33,619 bases of DNA. It comes from Embleya scabrispora DSM 41855 (lineage in GTDB: Bacteria > Actinomycetota > Actinomycetes > Streptomycetales > Streptomycetaceae). The notes under the pieces were generated by a model. It searched no databases. It worked only from the letters and a program-made list of their open reading frames with translations, and was not told the DNA's origin. This document shows positions 16,054 to 24,703 of this stretch, one piece after another. The DNA lies in assembly GCF_000372745.1 (NCBI RefSeq), contig NZ_KB889726.1, forward strand, positions 1 to 33,619, in the 5' to 3' direction. How positions within the stretch are numbered: the stretch's first letter is position 1; each line of letters opens with the position of its first letter. The translations under genes were made by a program, and so were the position numbers.

Positions 16054-16590
16054 GTGGGACGCCCGTCGAAGTACACGGATGAGTTCAGGCGCGACGCGGT
16101 CGCGTTGTATCGCGCTTCGGTCGGGAGTCGCTCGATCGCGTCGGTGGCGTCCGAGCTCGGAGTCAACCACGAGACGCTGCGTGGTTGGGTGCGTCAGGCG
16201 GAAGCGGACGCCGGGAGCGCACCGACCGGTTGAGTACGGCCGAGCGGGAGGAACTCGTCCGACTCCGCAAGCAGGTCCGCGAGCTGGAGCTCGAGAAGGA
16301 GATCCTGCGCAAGGCGGCCCAGTATTTCGCGAAGGAGATGCCGCGGTGAGCCGCTTCCGTTTCATCTCCGAACACCGACGCTTCGGCGTCAAGCGGCTGT
16401 GTCGGGTTCTCGGCGTCGCTCGGGGGTCGTACTACGCCTGGTCGGCCGCCGATCCCGCCCGGCAGGCTCGCGCGGCGGCGGACGCGAGGCTGATCGAGCG
16501 GATCCGGGCGGTGCACACCGAGTCGAAGGAGGCCTACGGCGTTCCGCGGATCACCGCCGAGCTGCGGGCCGACGGACACTGCCGCGGCGC
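16054..16590 (+). pseudogene. truncated IS3-family element (orfA frameshifted, orfB N-terminus only)
   Basis: orfA begins at GTG 16054 behind AGGAAGGGAAG and shows the IS3 helix-turn-helix (SKYTDEFRRDAVALYRAS; SIASVASELGVNHETLRGWV). Near 16205-16225 a one-base shift moves the leucine-zipper part to another frame (ELVRLRKQVRELELEKEIL, RKAAQYFAKEM). orfB starts at GTG 16346 overlapping the orfA stop (RFRFISEHRRFGVKRLCRVL; GSYYAWSAADPARQ; TESKEAYGVPRITAELR) and breaks off after about 80 residues, before any DDE residue. The left end of the element may be near 15992 (GAGGTTTCCCCCGTGAGCAT); the right end is lost. Confidence 0.8.
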
Positions 16591-16599
16591 CGGGATCGT

Positions 16600-17165
16600 C
16601 GGCGGTGGCCAGCACCGCGCCCCGGTGTTCGGCGTTCTCTGCGGCCGGGTGTCGCCCGGGAGACGTCTCGGCTCGAACGTCGCGGGTGGTGAAGGCGCCG
16701 CCGGTCAGCGCGTACCAGGCGAAGAGGAACACTCCTTTGCAGTCGTCGAGGGCGATGCCGGCCGCTTCGGAGACCGGCTTCCCCAGCCCGGAGAAGTATT
16801 GGTCAACCTGCCGCGACGTGAGCCGCCAGGGCACCACGCCGTAGAACCAGCAGAGCTCCACCACTGGCTGGACCAGCGCGTCCAGGGTCTCGCCGACAGC
16901 CCCGCAACGTCCCTCGCCCAGCAGTACTCAGCCAACGTGCCCTGGTAGAGGGCCCGTTCGTCCCCTCCGTCGACGACCGGAACGCTGCGGACACCCACAC
17001 CGGAACGGGCCACCGGAAACTGTCCCTGAACTGCTCCCACCGGAGGAGGACAGCGTCCACGTCGTCGACCCGGCGATCGGCGCGGCCCAGAACGCGCTCT
17101 CCGCGCCACGCCTGCACTTCGACGAGCAGTGCCGGAGTTGGTCGGCCGCGAGACCGTGACGACAT
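16600..17165 (-). pseudogene. decayed gene, possibly a tyrosine recombinase/integrase N-terminus
   Basis: On the minus strand a protein can be followed from ATG 17165 through three frames: ALLVEVQAWRGERVLGRADR, then DGGDERALYQGTLAEYCWAR, then ELCWFYGVVPWRLTSRQVDQ followed by YFSGLGK and ALDDCKGVFLFAWYALTGG. At least two frameshifts are needed. The middle portion recalls the SAM-like N-terminal domain of phage-type integrases, but no catalytic Arg/His/Tyr box is left and the assignment is weak. It lies between the truncated IS3 copy and the next IS, so it may be the wreck of a recombinase that once mobilised the region. Confidence 0.4.
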
Positions 17166-17197
17166 TTCCGTGCTCGTGGCGAGGGCCCGTTCGTGAG

Positions 17198-18398
17198 CGT
17201 GTGGGGCTCGTAAAGTCATCGCTGCAGGTGGGAGCCTGCGCGCAAGGTTCCTCGGTGGTGGCTGGGATGCTGCGGGGGTGATCATCTCGATGCTGTACCG
17301 GGCCACCCGGGCGTTGCTGTCTGCGCGTGCGGTGCTGCTGCGCCGGGACACCGCCAAGGACGCCGAATTGCTGGTGCTGCGGCACGAGAACGCGGTGCTG
17401 CGACGGCAACTCAACGGTCCAATCCGCTACGAACCCCCGGACCGGTTCTGGCCGGCCGCGTTGTCGTCGCTGATACCGCGCCGCCGCTGGAGCCGTGTCT
17501 TCTCGGTCACCCCGGGGACGCTGCCGGCCTGGCACCGCAGACTGATCGCTGGCAAGTGGGACTACTCCGACCGACGCCGACGCACCGGGCGCCCTCCCAC
17601 GGCGGCCGTGCTCAAGAAGCCGGTTCTGCGTCCGGCGCAGGAGAACCCGCGGTGGGGGCACCGGCGGATCCAGTGAACCGGCCCGCCCGGGGCATCCGAT
17701 CGCGCCGTCCACGGTCTGGGAGATCCTGCACGCGGCCGGCATCGACTCGGCCCCGCGCCGCACCGGCCCGAGCCGGCGCGAATTCCTCACCACCCAGGCC
17801 GAGGGGATCATCGCGGCGGACTTCTTCCACATCGACACGACCGGCAGGCGGCTGTACGCCCTGGCGTTCCTCGAGAACGGCACCCGGAAGCTCCACATCA
17901 CCGGCATCACCGGCATCACCGCCCACCGCACCGCGCAGTGGGCGAACCAGCAGGCCCGCAACCTCGCCGACGACCTGGGCACCCGCGTCGAGTCGCTCCG
18001 CTTCGTGCTCCGCGACCGCGACAGTAAGTACACCGGCTCCTTCGACTCCGTCTTCGAAGCCGAGGAGATGCAGGTGCTGCTCAGCGCGCCCCGGGCGCCG
18101 CGCATGAATGCCCACTTCGAGCGCGTGATCGGCACGATCCGGCGCGAGGTCCTCGACCACATCCTGATGACGAACGAGGCTCACGCCCGGCAGGTCCTCG
18201 CCGAGTACCAGGAGCACTACAACTGCCACCGGCCACATCGATCACGAGACCAACGACCACTCGAGGTCCAGGAACAGCCAGCGGGCTTGCACGATCGCGT
18301 GCCGCACAAGCTCCTGCGCACCCGCGTCCTCGGCGGAGTCATCAACGAGTACCGATATGCGGCTTGAGCTGCAGCGATGAATTTTCGAGCCCCACACG
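17198..18398 (+). mobile_element. 1.2-kb insertion sequence with 30-bp inverted repeats
   Basis: The ends at 17198-17227 and 18369-18398 are inverted repeats of 30 bp with about three mismatches (left end CGTGTGGGGCTCG, inner part TCATCGCTGCAG). They enclose one transposase gene and almost nothing else, which defines the element completely. No convincing target duplication is seen in the flanking bases. Confidence 0.85.
17278..18367 (+). pseudogene. rve-type DDE transposase inactivated by one frameshift
   Basis: The N-terminal part (17278-17676) reads ELLVLRHENAVLRRQLNG, RRRWSRVFSVTPGTLPAWH and ENPRWGHRRIQ, then stops. The rest continues in the +2 phase: HPIAPSTVWEILHAAGID; the catalytic AADFFHIDTTG; VLRDRDSKYTGSFD; NAHFERVIGTIRRE; HYNCHRPHRS, to a stop at 18367. 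All three DDE residues are intact. Restoring one missing base at about 17675 (between RRIQ and EPARPGHP) would reopen the whole frame, so inactivation is recent. Related to the integrase-core transposases of IS3/IS481 type; I do not assign a subgroup. Confidence 0.85.
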
Positions 18399-18580
18399 AC
18401 GTGCGGTCGCCTGGCCGCCGCCCGCCTGAGTCCGAGACCGACCCAGCTCGCGGCTGCCGCCCGGGTCGGGTTCACCGTGCCCGAAGCGTTGCTGACGTCC
18501 GACCCGGACGCGGTCCGCGCGTTCCTCGCCGACCACCACGACCGGGTGGTGGTCAAGGCATTGACCCAGTGGCACACCAC
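18399..18580 (+). pseudogene. fragment resembling a peptide-maturing ATP-grasp enzyme
   Basis: Directly after the IS right end a frame reads RLSPRPTQLAAAARVGFTVP, EALLTSDPDAVRAFLADHHD and RVVVKALTQWHTT. The pattern (Asn/Lys-QL-x-A-x-x-GF-x-VP, then T-x-DP, then VVVKAL) is that of the central part of ATP-grasp ligases of the MvdD/TgmB type that crosslink graspetide precursors. It has neither a start nor the ATP-binding C-terminal half and runs into antisense of the AraC gene. No precursor peptide is seen nearby. The remaining bases to 18736 hold nothing recognisable. Confidence 0.5.
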
Positions 18581-18736
18581 CCTACGTAATCGCCGCGTGT
18601 ACCGACGTGCGCGGCGGTGGGGCGGCGTTGCGCACGCCGTTGACCACTCTCGATACGCGTGGCACGCCGACGCTGTCGCTGCTGTGCCCTGTCGGCCGTC
18701 GGCGGCGGTGTGTGACGTGTTGGACCGCTGGTTCAG

Positions 18737-19624
18737 CTATGCCTGTCCCTTGCGGCGGTATTCCTGGGGTGTGCAGCCGTCGGCCTGACGGAAGGCTCGG
18801 GCGAAGTGCTGGCCGGACCCGAATCCGATCTCGATGCCGATCGCGGTGATCGTCAAGTCGCTGGCAGCCAGCAACTGCCGGGCTCGTTCGATGCGGCGCT
18901 CGTTGAGGTATCGATGTGGCGACATGCCCGTCTCCCGAGCGAACAGTCCCGCGAGGTAGGTGGGTGCGAGGCCGACGCGTTCCGCGAGGTCTGCCAGGGG
19001 CCATCGGCGTGAGAACTCGCCGTCCAGAAGGGTGCGGATCCGGGCGACAGCGGGGTGGATCGACAGCTCGGATGTGCCCGGGACGGGCATGAGCAGCCGG
19101 CCGGCCTCCAGGATGAGCCTGTCGGCGGCCAGCGCGACCCCCTCGTCTTGGTGCGAGCGTTTCACTGTCAGCTCTCGAACCAACTGCGCGAAGGGTTCTG
19201 CGAGGGATTGCGCGCCCGGGCGGTGCACGACAGCCGGCAGGTTGCGCCACTGTTCGGTGAGGGCCGGGTGGCGTCCGAACACCGCGGCGGTGTCGATGGC
19301 GGCAAAGTAGAAGTGATGGTTGCCGGGGTGTTCCTCGGCCATGTGATGGACGGTCCCGGGCGCCACCATGAACATGTGCCCAGGGCCCAGGACGTAGCGG
19401 CGTCCCGCTGCGGTCCACCTGCTCAGGCCGTGGACTTGCAGGTAGACCTCCCATTCCGGATGGGTGTGCTCGTGGATCAGGAAACGGGCCGGCACCCACT
19501 GTTCTCCGGCGTGACGGACACCGCTGGCGGACTGGCTCAGCTGGGCGTGGAAGCCGGCGCGAAGGCCGGTCGGCCGAGATACGGACACCTGAAGATTGTC
19601 CACGCAATGCGATATACCAGGCAA
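18737..19624 (-). CDS. AraC-family transcriptional regulator
   Basis: This regulator of up to 295 aa has an N-terminal cupin-like sensor (FLIHEHTHPEWEVYLQVHG; YVLGPGHMFMVAPGTVHHMA) and a C-terminal pair of AraC helix-turn-helix motifs (WPLADLAERVGLAPTYLAGL; ITAIGIEIGFGSGQHFARAF; final FRQADGCTPQEYRRK). The cupin histidines suggest sensing of a small ligand such as a sugar. The start is uncertain: TTG at 19624 gives the full frame but its GGGAGG is too close; GTG at 19603 or 19588 are alternatives. It is divergent from the PhyH-like gene with only about 35-70 bp between starts, so it probably controls that gene and itself. Confidence 0.9.
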   Translation of the reverse strand: MPGISHCVDNLQVSVSRPTGLRAGFHAQLSQSASGVRHAGEQWVPARFLIHEHTHPEWEVYLQVHGLSRWTAAGRRYVLGPGHMFMVAPGTVHHMAEEHPGNHHFYFAAIDTAAVFGRHPALTEQWRNLPAVVHRPGAQSLAEPFAQLVRELTVKRSHQDEGVALAADRLILEAGRLLMPVPGTSELSIHPAVARIRTLLDGEFSRRWPLADLAERVGLAPTYLAGLFARETGMSPHRYLNERRIERARQLLAASDLTITAIGIEIGFGSGQHFARAFRQADGCTPQEYRRKGQA

Positions 19625-19658
19625 GCCTCCCGTAGTCGGCGCGGTCTAGCGTCTCGCC

Positions 19659-20534
19659 ATGAACGATTTCACGCTCAGCCCAGAACAACAGGCTCTGCTG
19701 CCCGGCTCCCAGGAGGTCGAGTTCTATCGGCGGCATGGGTACTGGATCTCTCCGCAGATCATTCCGGAGGAGGTGCTCGACGCCGCCGAGCGCGGCATGC
19801 GGCGTTTCTACGCCCGTGACTACGACGCCGAAGTTCCCGGGACGTTCGATTTCGGACCCGGGCAGGAAGAAGGCCTGCGTAAGCACGACTACACCTCGCA
19901 GCGCGTAGGCGAGCTGGCACAGCTGCTCGCCTATCCGCTGATCGGAGCCTCTGCGGCGGTTCTGGCCGGGGCTGCGGGCATCAGGCTGTGGCACGACCAG
20001 TTGTTGTACAAGCCGGTCGACGGCTCCGGCGTACCCGGCAACGTCGGCTGGCACACCGACCGCCAGTACTGGCAGTCGTGTTCGTCTGCGGAGATGCTGA
20101 CCGCATGGGTGGGCTTCCATGACGTGGACGAGACCGGCGGGTCGGTGTCATTCCTGGAGGCCAGCCACCGATGGGACGTCGAGGGGCTGGACTTCTTCAG
20201 TCAGGATCTGAGCGGGATGGAGGCGGCGCTGGTGGGCCAGGGCTATCCGTTCGACGTGCGGCCGACGCGGATGAAGCGAGGCCAGGTCAGTTTCCACCAC
20301 TGCAAGACGGTGCACGGCAGCGGTCCGAACCAGGGGGCCGCGCCGCGCCGTTCGCTGGCGATTCACCTACAGCCCCTGGACAACATGTGGCGCAGCCACG
20401 TCCTGCCCAACGGCGAGCAGGCCCGGCACGGGAACGACTTTCTCGTAGGGACGGTGGACGGGCACCCGGACTACGCAGACCCTCGGATGTGCCCGCTTCT
20501 GTGGTCCGCCGGTTCGAGCGGCTCGGACCGGTGA
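19659..20534 (+). CDS. phytanoyl-CoA dioxygenase (PhyH)-family Fe(II)/2-oxoglutarate oxygenase
   Basis: This 291-aa protein carries the complete facial triad of 2-oxoglutarate-dependent oxygenases: His132 and Asp134 in GWHTDRQYWQ, and the distal His219 in KTVHGSGPN, followed by Arg230/Arg231 in PRRSLAIHL to bind the 2-oxoglutarate carboxylate. SVSFLEASHRWD is typical for PhyH relatives. Such enzymes hydroxylate small molecules; in actinomycetes they occur in both catabolism and natural-product tailoring. Substrate unknown. Start ATG 19659 has no obvious ribosome binding site, and so may be leaderless. Its divergent partner is a cupin-type AraC regulator, which suggests that the inducer is its substrate or a related sugar. 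Confidence 0.9.
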   Translation: MNDFTLSPEQQALLPGSQEVEFYRRHGYWISPQIIPEEVLDAAERGMRRFYARDYDAEVPGTFDFGPGQEEGLRKHDYTSQRVGELAQLLAYPLIGASAAVLAGAAGIRLWHDQLLYKPVDGSGVPGNVGWHTDRQYWQSCSSAEMLTAWVGFHDVDETGGSVSFLEASHRWDVEGLDFFSQDLSGMEAALVGQGYPFDVRPTRMKRGQVSFHHCKTVHGSGPNQGAAPRRSLAIHLQPLDNMWRSHVLPNGEQARHGNDFLVGTVDGHPDYADPRMCPLLWSAGSSGSDR

Positions 20535-20591
20535 CCGGGGGAGCGCGGCCGCGCGAATACATGGGCTGAGCCTTGATCATCGTCGGAAATC

Positions 20592-20621
20592 GGTGGCACC
20601 ACCGTTCAGGGCGGTGCCACC
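20592..20621 (+). terminator. hairpin after the PhyH-like gene
   Basis: GGTGGCACCACC and GGCGGTGCCACC form a 12-bp stem with one mismatch and a 6-base loop, 58 bp after the stop at 20534. No U tract follows. Confidence 0.5.
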
Positions 20622-21469
20622 ACGGCGACGCAGGTCACGCGGCATTTGACCTCGCGTTGCTGCCAGGACAGTCGACCGTCATGGCAACAAGCAGGCTCCA
20701 GAAGGCGATGATCTCCCTTGGAGACAGCAGTAGTTGCCGCCCGTGATGCTCGGGAGGAACTCGCTTCGAGGGCGAGGATCTCGTGCCGCGTGGATCCACG
20801 GGAGGGATGTTCCGAATGGGCGACTCTGTGACTGTGTCTTCTCGATGGGTTGTAGAGCGACGGTGCGCTGACCTGTGGTGGCATTTTTTGAGAATGCCGG
20901 GATGTGTTCGAGTTTCGGTTCCGACCTGGGTGTTTCGGTTTCGTTCGTGGGGTTGTGTGCGGCTGGCCTGGGGTGTTGCACAGATTGAGAAGGCTGTGCA
21001 GCGTGACTGAGAATTCCTTCGGGCTGCGCCGTGTTTGCCATGGGCGCGGGGATGTACACCGCCGTTGGCGGGCGTCGGTGAGGGTGACGCCGTCGAGCCC
21101 GACCGCTGCTGCGGTTGGTTGTGTGCACGGTCGTCCGGCCTTCGGTCCGCTGAATCCGGTGGCGCGGCAACGGCTGGGCGTTGCACGAACCGGTTTTGTG
21201 TCGGGCCCGTGCCGGGATCGCAGGCGGCGCCTTCACGGGCAGAGCGATGGACGGGCTCGCGCTCGGTGTCCCCGCCGATCGATGATCGGGGACCGTTGTC
21301 ACGCCCGCGAGTTCCTGGTGGCACGGGGAGGATGTGCGCGGCCTTGTGGGAGACCACCGAATATGCCCGTGATCGCGAAGGCGCGTGGATAAGATCGCGC
21401 GGGTCGGTCGTCCGATACGTTCCGTGTTCGGTGGACGACGGACGGGCGGGCGGTTTCAAAAACTCGACC
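20622..21469. other. 848-bp stretch without a recognisable gene
   Basis: No frame on either strand has actinomycete-like coding bias with a plausible start. The longest open frames are arginine/proline/histidine-rich shadows. A small hairpin, GGCATT..AATGCC around an A/T-rich loop, lies at 20879-20898. Base composition is lower in GC than the neighbouring genes around 20880-21010. Decayed DNA is the best description. Confidence 0.4.
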
Positions 21470-22591
21470 TCAAGCTGGGCGGCATTTCGGTGTCTGACCG
21501 AATCCGTGATCGTCCAGCGGTACGAGCGGCGGCACCTCGCACCGACTCCGCACGTCGAGGGTCGTGCGCCTGTCCGCCGCGTCCAGCAGCGTGTATGAGC
21601 AGTCGAGAACATGGCGGGCGAGGTCCGCAGAGGCTCGATGGGGTCGGCTGTCACGGATCGCCTGGGCCATCTCCGCGAGACCGATTCCTCGGCGTGCCCC
21701 GACGTACCCGGCGGACGGCGGAAGCACATGCCAACCGACCTCGGCGGGGATCGACACCTCGCAGTCGCCGTCGAAACGGTTCGGATCCGGGACCATCAGT
21801 GACCCGGCGCTACCGTGGACCTCGATGTGGGACGCCCGAGAGGCCGCCACGTCGAAGCTCATGATCAAGCTCGTCAGCACGCCGTTCTCGTGCTCCAGGA
21901 TGCCGGTGACGTGCGTGTCGACGCTTGTCTGGAACGTCGTGCCTGCTCGCGGGCCGGTCGCGATCGTCCGAAGCGGGCGGGGCCGGCTGCCGATGCCGGT
22001 GACGGACTTCACCGGTCCGAGCAGGTGGACGAGGGCCGACAGATAGTACGGACCCATGTCCAACAGGGGACCACCACCGGGCAGGTAGTAGAACTCGGGG
22101 TCGGGGTGCCAGCGTTCATGGCCGAAGCCGACCATGGTCGCTGTCGCCGAGGTCGGCATGCCGATCAGACCGTCCTCGATGGTCCGGCGTGCGGTCTGGA
22201 CGCCGACACCGAGGACCGTGTCCGGTGCGCACCCGACGCGCAGCCCGGCCTTGTTCGCTGCCGCGACCACCGCGGCCGCGTCGGCCGGGTTCGCCGCGAG
22301 CGGCTTTTCGCCGTACACGTGCTTGCCCGCGGCCAGCGCCGCCAGTGCGACCTCCGCGTGGGCTCCCGGCGTCGTCAGGTTCAGGACGACGTCGATCTCC
22401 TCGTCGGCCAGCAGTTCGTCCAGCGCGACGGATCTCGATCCGGGCGTCGTCGCCGCCGCAGCGAGAGCGCGTCGCCTGTCGTGGTCGGTCACGGCGACGA
22501 CCCTCAGGTCGGGCAGTGCGGCGAGTGTGCTCAGATAGGCGCCGCTGATGTTGCCGGCGCCGACCACGCCCACCCTCAACGGCTCGCCCAC
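21470..22591 (-). CDS. Gfo/Idh/MocA-family NAD(P)-dependent oxidoreductase
   Basis: This 373-aa enzyme has the Rossmann start RVGVVGAGNISGAYLSTLAA, the VLNLTTPGAHAEVALAALAA strand-helix, and the family hallmark GKHVYGEKPLA, whose Lys is the usual catalytic residue. The C-terminal sheet domain follows (GPLLDMGPYYLSALVHLLGP). Relatives oxidise or reduce sugars, inositols and their derivatives. The GTG at 22591 has GAAAGGGG seven to eight bases upstream and overlaps the ThuA gene by 16 bp; a TTG at 22579 is the alternative. Overlap with thuA-like means one operon. Cytosolic; substrate not determined by the sequence, probably a keto- or carbasugar. Confidence 0.92.
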   Translation of the reverse strand: MGEPLRVGVVGAGNISGAYLSTLAALPDLRVVAVTDHDRRRALAAAATTPGSRSVALDELLADEEIDVVLNLTTPGAHAEVALAALAAGKHVYGEKPLAANPADAAAVVAAANKAGLRVGCAPDTVLGVGVQTARRTIEDGLIGMPTSATATMVGFGHERWHPDPEFYYLPGGGPLLDMGPYYLSALVHLLGPVKSVTGIGSRPRPLRTIATGPRAGTTFQTSVDTHVTGILEHENGVLTSLIMSFDVAASRASHIEVHGSAGSLMVPDPNRFDGDCEVSIPAEVGWHVLPPSAGYVGARRGIGLAEMAQAIRDSRPHRASADLARHVLDCSYTLLDAADRRTTLDVRSRCEVPPLVPLDDHGFGQTPKCRPA

Positions 22592-23244
22592 AGCAGGCCC
22601 CTTTCGATGATGGTGCGGATCTCGGGCACGTTGAGCGTCGGCGGGTGGTGGCCGGGAGCGCAGGCGAAGATCCGGCCCGCTCCCCAACACCTGGTCCAGA
22701 TGGCGGGGAAAGTGACCGGCGCGCCCCACGGGTCGCCGTTGCGGACCGGCACGGTGGTCGTGGCCAGCACCTCGCTGTGGGCGTCGGAGAGCACCCAGTA
22801 CTGCTCGTCTTCGACGGTGATCGACGCGGGTAGACCCCTGACAATGTCGTGATCGCTCCGGGTGGGCACGACCTCGACGGTGTGACGGCGGATGCCACCG
22901 GGATGAGCCGCGAACTGGGCGCCCGTGAGTTGGAGATAGTCGGTCGACGCCCGGAACGAGTCGATGATTCCGCCGTGCCATCCGGCGAGTCCGACACCGG
23001 ATTCGACCGCTTCGCGCAGTCCCCGCACCTGGTCCTCGTTGAGTGAACCCATGGTCCAGCACTGGAGAATCACGTCGGTCCGGGAAAGGAGCGCCGCGTC
23101 CGTGTAGCTGTCGAGGTCTTCGGAGACGACGACCTCGTAGCCGTGCTCCCTCAGGAAAGGGATGAAGCGCTCGGTGGTCTCGGTAGGGAAGTGCCCGTCC
23201 CAGCCACCGCGGACGACGAGCGCCCATCTCCTCGGTTCAGACAT
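22576..23244 (-). CDS. ThuA-like domain protein
   Basis: This 222-aa protein is a ThuA-like (trehalose-utilisation) member of the class-I glutamine-amidotransferase-like fold: WALVVRGGWDGHFPTETTER, FLREHGYEVVVSEDLDSYTD, GVGLAGWHGGIIDSFR, FACAPGHHPPTL. The ThuA/ThuB pair of rhizobia works with a Gfo/Idh oxidoreductase in 3-keto-sugar metabolism, the same pairing as here. The Cys nucleophile of true amidotransferases is absent at the GWHGG elbow, as usual in the family. Start ATG 23244 follows GGGAGG. First gene of the minus-strand operon, divergent from a LacI regulator. Confidence 0.9.
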   Translation of the reverse strand: MSEPRRWALVVRGGWDGHFPTETTERFIPFLREHGYEVVVSEDLDSYTDAALLSRTDVILQCWTMGSLNEDQVRGLREAVESGVGLAGWHGGIIDSFRASTDYLQLTGAQFAAHPGGIRRHTVEVVPTRSDHDIVRGLPASITVEDEQYWVLSDAHSEVLATTTVPVRNGDPWGAPVTFPAIWTRCWGAGRIFACAPGHHPPTLNVPEIRTIIERGLLWASR

Positions 23245-23373
23245 TGCGGTCCTCCCGGCTTGTCCTGTTCCGGTCGGCGCCCGCGCCGGACGCCGGCGGA
23301 TGCGCCCGTTCTGTGGATTCGCGGCCGCCACTGTGGATTCGGAGATTGTTCGGCATATGCCCTCTCGTCAAAT

Positions 23374-23381
23374 TTGCGCAA
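23374..23381. promoter_or_regulatory. TTGCGCAA palindrome, candidate LacI operator (site 1)
   Basis: The perfect palindrome TTGCGCAA with central CG lies in the 241-bp divergent gap, 130 bp upstream of the ThuA start. It shares TTGCGCAAC with the second site 76 bp away. Another palindrome, GGCATATGCC, lies next to it at 23352-23361. Confidence 0.6.
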
Positions 23382-23449
23382 CTTTGCCTCGATAGGTTGA
23401 CGCACTGGCACGCTAACTGATCTATCGCTCCGCCAGCCAGGAAGAATAG

Positions 23450-23457
23450 TTGCGCAA
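23450..23457. promoter_or_regulatory. TTGCGCAA palindrome, candidate LacI operator (site 2)
   Basis: Second copy of TTGCGCAA, 29 bp before the ATG of the LacI gene. Between the two sites a TTGACG (23397-23402) could be the -35 box for the regulator gene, which would place this site over the transcription start. Confidence 0.6.
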
Positions 23458-23485
23458 CATGATGAGGGCTGGGCATGCTTGGGGC

Positions 23486-24520
23486 ATGACACAGCGTGCT
23501 TGGCGCAGGCCGTCGGGATCGCCGACACTCACCCAGATCGCCCGAGCCGAGGGCGTTCCCGTCCCCGTCGTATCGAAGGTGCTGAACGGCCGGAGCGACG
23601 TCTCGCCCGCCGTCCGCCGGTCCGTCGCGGCCCGTCTTCGGGAGGCCGGGTACACGCTGTCCGCCCCGGCGGGCGCCTCGGCTCCGGACGGTCTGGTCGA
23701 CCTGGTCGTCTCCGGTGTCGAGGGAACTTGGGCGAATGCCATGCTCTCGGGGATCGAGCGCGTGCTGTCGAGGACGGGACACGACGTGGTTGTGGTGGTC
23801 GCCCGAGAAACGGAACCGGACACGCGCGACTGGGTACAGCGCCTGGTCGATCGGGGCAGTCGGGGGGCGGTGATCGCGCTCGTCACCCCCACCAGCGCGC
23901 AACTGCGCCGGTTGGCTGCGGCCGGAGTCCGAATGGTCGCGCTCGACCCGCACAGGCCGCTGTCTGCCGGGATCCCCACTGTGGGCGCAACCAACTGGAC
24001 CGGCGGACGGCAGGCCGCGGAGCATCTCATCACGCTGGGACACACGCGCATCGCCGCGATCGGGGGCGTTTCGCATCACCACTACAGTCAGGCACGCCTC
24101 GACGGATTCCGTTCGGCCCTCGTGGCTCATGGTCTCGACAAGAGTGCCGCCGAGCTGGTGCGCCACGGGAACTGGAGCCGTCGGGGTGCGGCCGAGGTGG
24201 CCAGAGAGCTACTCGAACTCCCGAACGCGCCGACGGCCGTCTTCGCGTGCTCCGACCGTATGGCGCTCGGGGTCTTCGACGTGGCGGCGGAACGAGGGCT
24301 GCGGGCTCCGCGCGACATCAGCGTCGTCGGGTTCGACGACCTTCCGGAGGCGTGCTGGCTCAGCCCGGCACTCACCACGGTTCGGCAACCGGTGCAGGAG
24401 ATGGCGGGGTTGGCTGCCGACACACTCCTGCGCCTGATGGCCGGCGAATCGGTTCGTGCTCCCCGCATCGAGCTGGAGACGCGGCTGATCGAGCGCGGGA
24501 GCACCTCACCACCTCGGTGA
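23486..24520 (+). CDS. LacI-family transcriptional regulator of the ThuA/Gfo operon
   Basis: This 344-aa regulator has its LacI helix-turn-helix at residues 13-60 (TLTQIARAEGVPVPVVSKVL, NGRSDVSPAVRRSVAARL) and a sugar-binding sensor domain (NAMLSGIERVLSRTGHDVVV; AAIGGVSHHHYSQARLDGFR; SVVGFDDLPEACWLSPALTT). The ATG at 23486 is chosen because it leaves a normal-length N-terminus; in-frame TTG/ATG codons at 23450-23464 overlap operator site 2. It is divergent from thuA-like/gfo-like and is probably their repressor and its own. Confidence 0.92.
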   Translation: MTQRAWRRPSGSPTLTQIARAEGVPVPVVSKVLNGRSDVSPAVRRSVAARLREAGYTLSAPAGASAPDGLVDLVVSGVEGTWANAMLSGIERVLSRTGHDVVVVVARETEPDTRDWVQRLVDRGSRGAVIALVTPTSAQLRRLAAAGVRMVALDPHRPLSAGIPTVGATNWTGGRQAAEHLITLGHTRIAAIGGVSHHHYSQARLDGFRSALVAHGLDKSAAELVRHGNWSRRGAAEVARELLELPNAPTAVFACSDRMALGVFDVAAERGLRAPRDISVVGFDDLPEACWLSPALTTVRQPVQEMAGLAADTLLRLMAGESVRAPRIELETRLIERGSTSPPR

Positions 24521-24681
24521 TCGCGTCGGTCGCGGAGCAGGGCTTGGCCGCGTGTGCGGTTGAGATGGAGTTCTCGCAGGTATCGCGCGTAGCGCCGCGC
24601 CGCAGTCTTGGCACCATCGCCGCGATCGTGATCACCGTCGCCGCGTCGTTCGTTCACGCCCGCCCCTCGTCACGTCTCGCC

Positions 24682-24703
24682 TTCGGTCCGAATACGGACC
24701 GAA
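24682..24703. terminator. perfect 9-bp stem hairpin
   Basis: TTCGGTCCG, a 4-base loop AATA, then CGGACCGAA. It lies 162 bp after the LacI stop and 157 bp before the next small gene, in a 339-bp gap (24521-24859) that otherwise shows no coding signal. It may terminate the lacI message or be an operator. Confidence 0.45.

Noticed and set aside
18399-18580. A functional graspetide cluster
   Set aside because: Only a central fragment of one ATP-grasp-like enzyme remains; no ATP-binding half, precursor or methyltransferase is present.
20635-21729. 364-residue minus-strand frame across the gene-poor stretch
   Set aside because: Arg/Pro/His/Thr-rich, no domain, no ribosome binding site, and it invades the 3' end of the Gfo/Idh gene.
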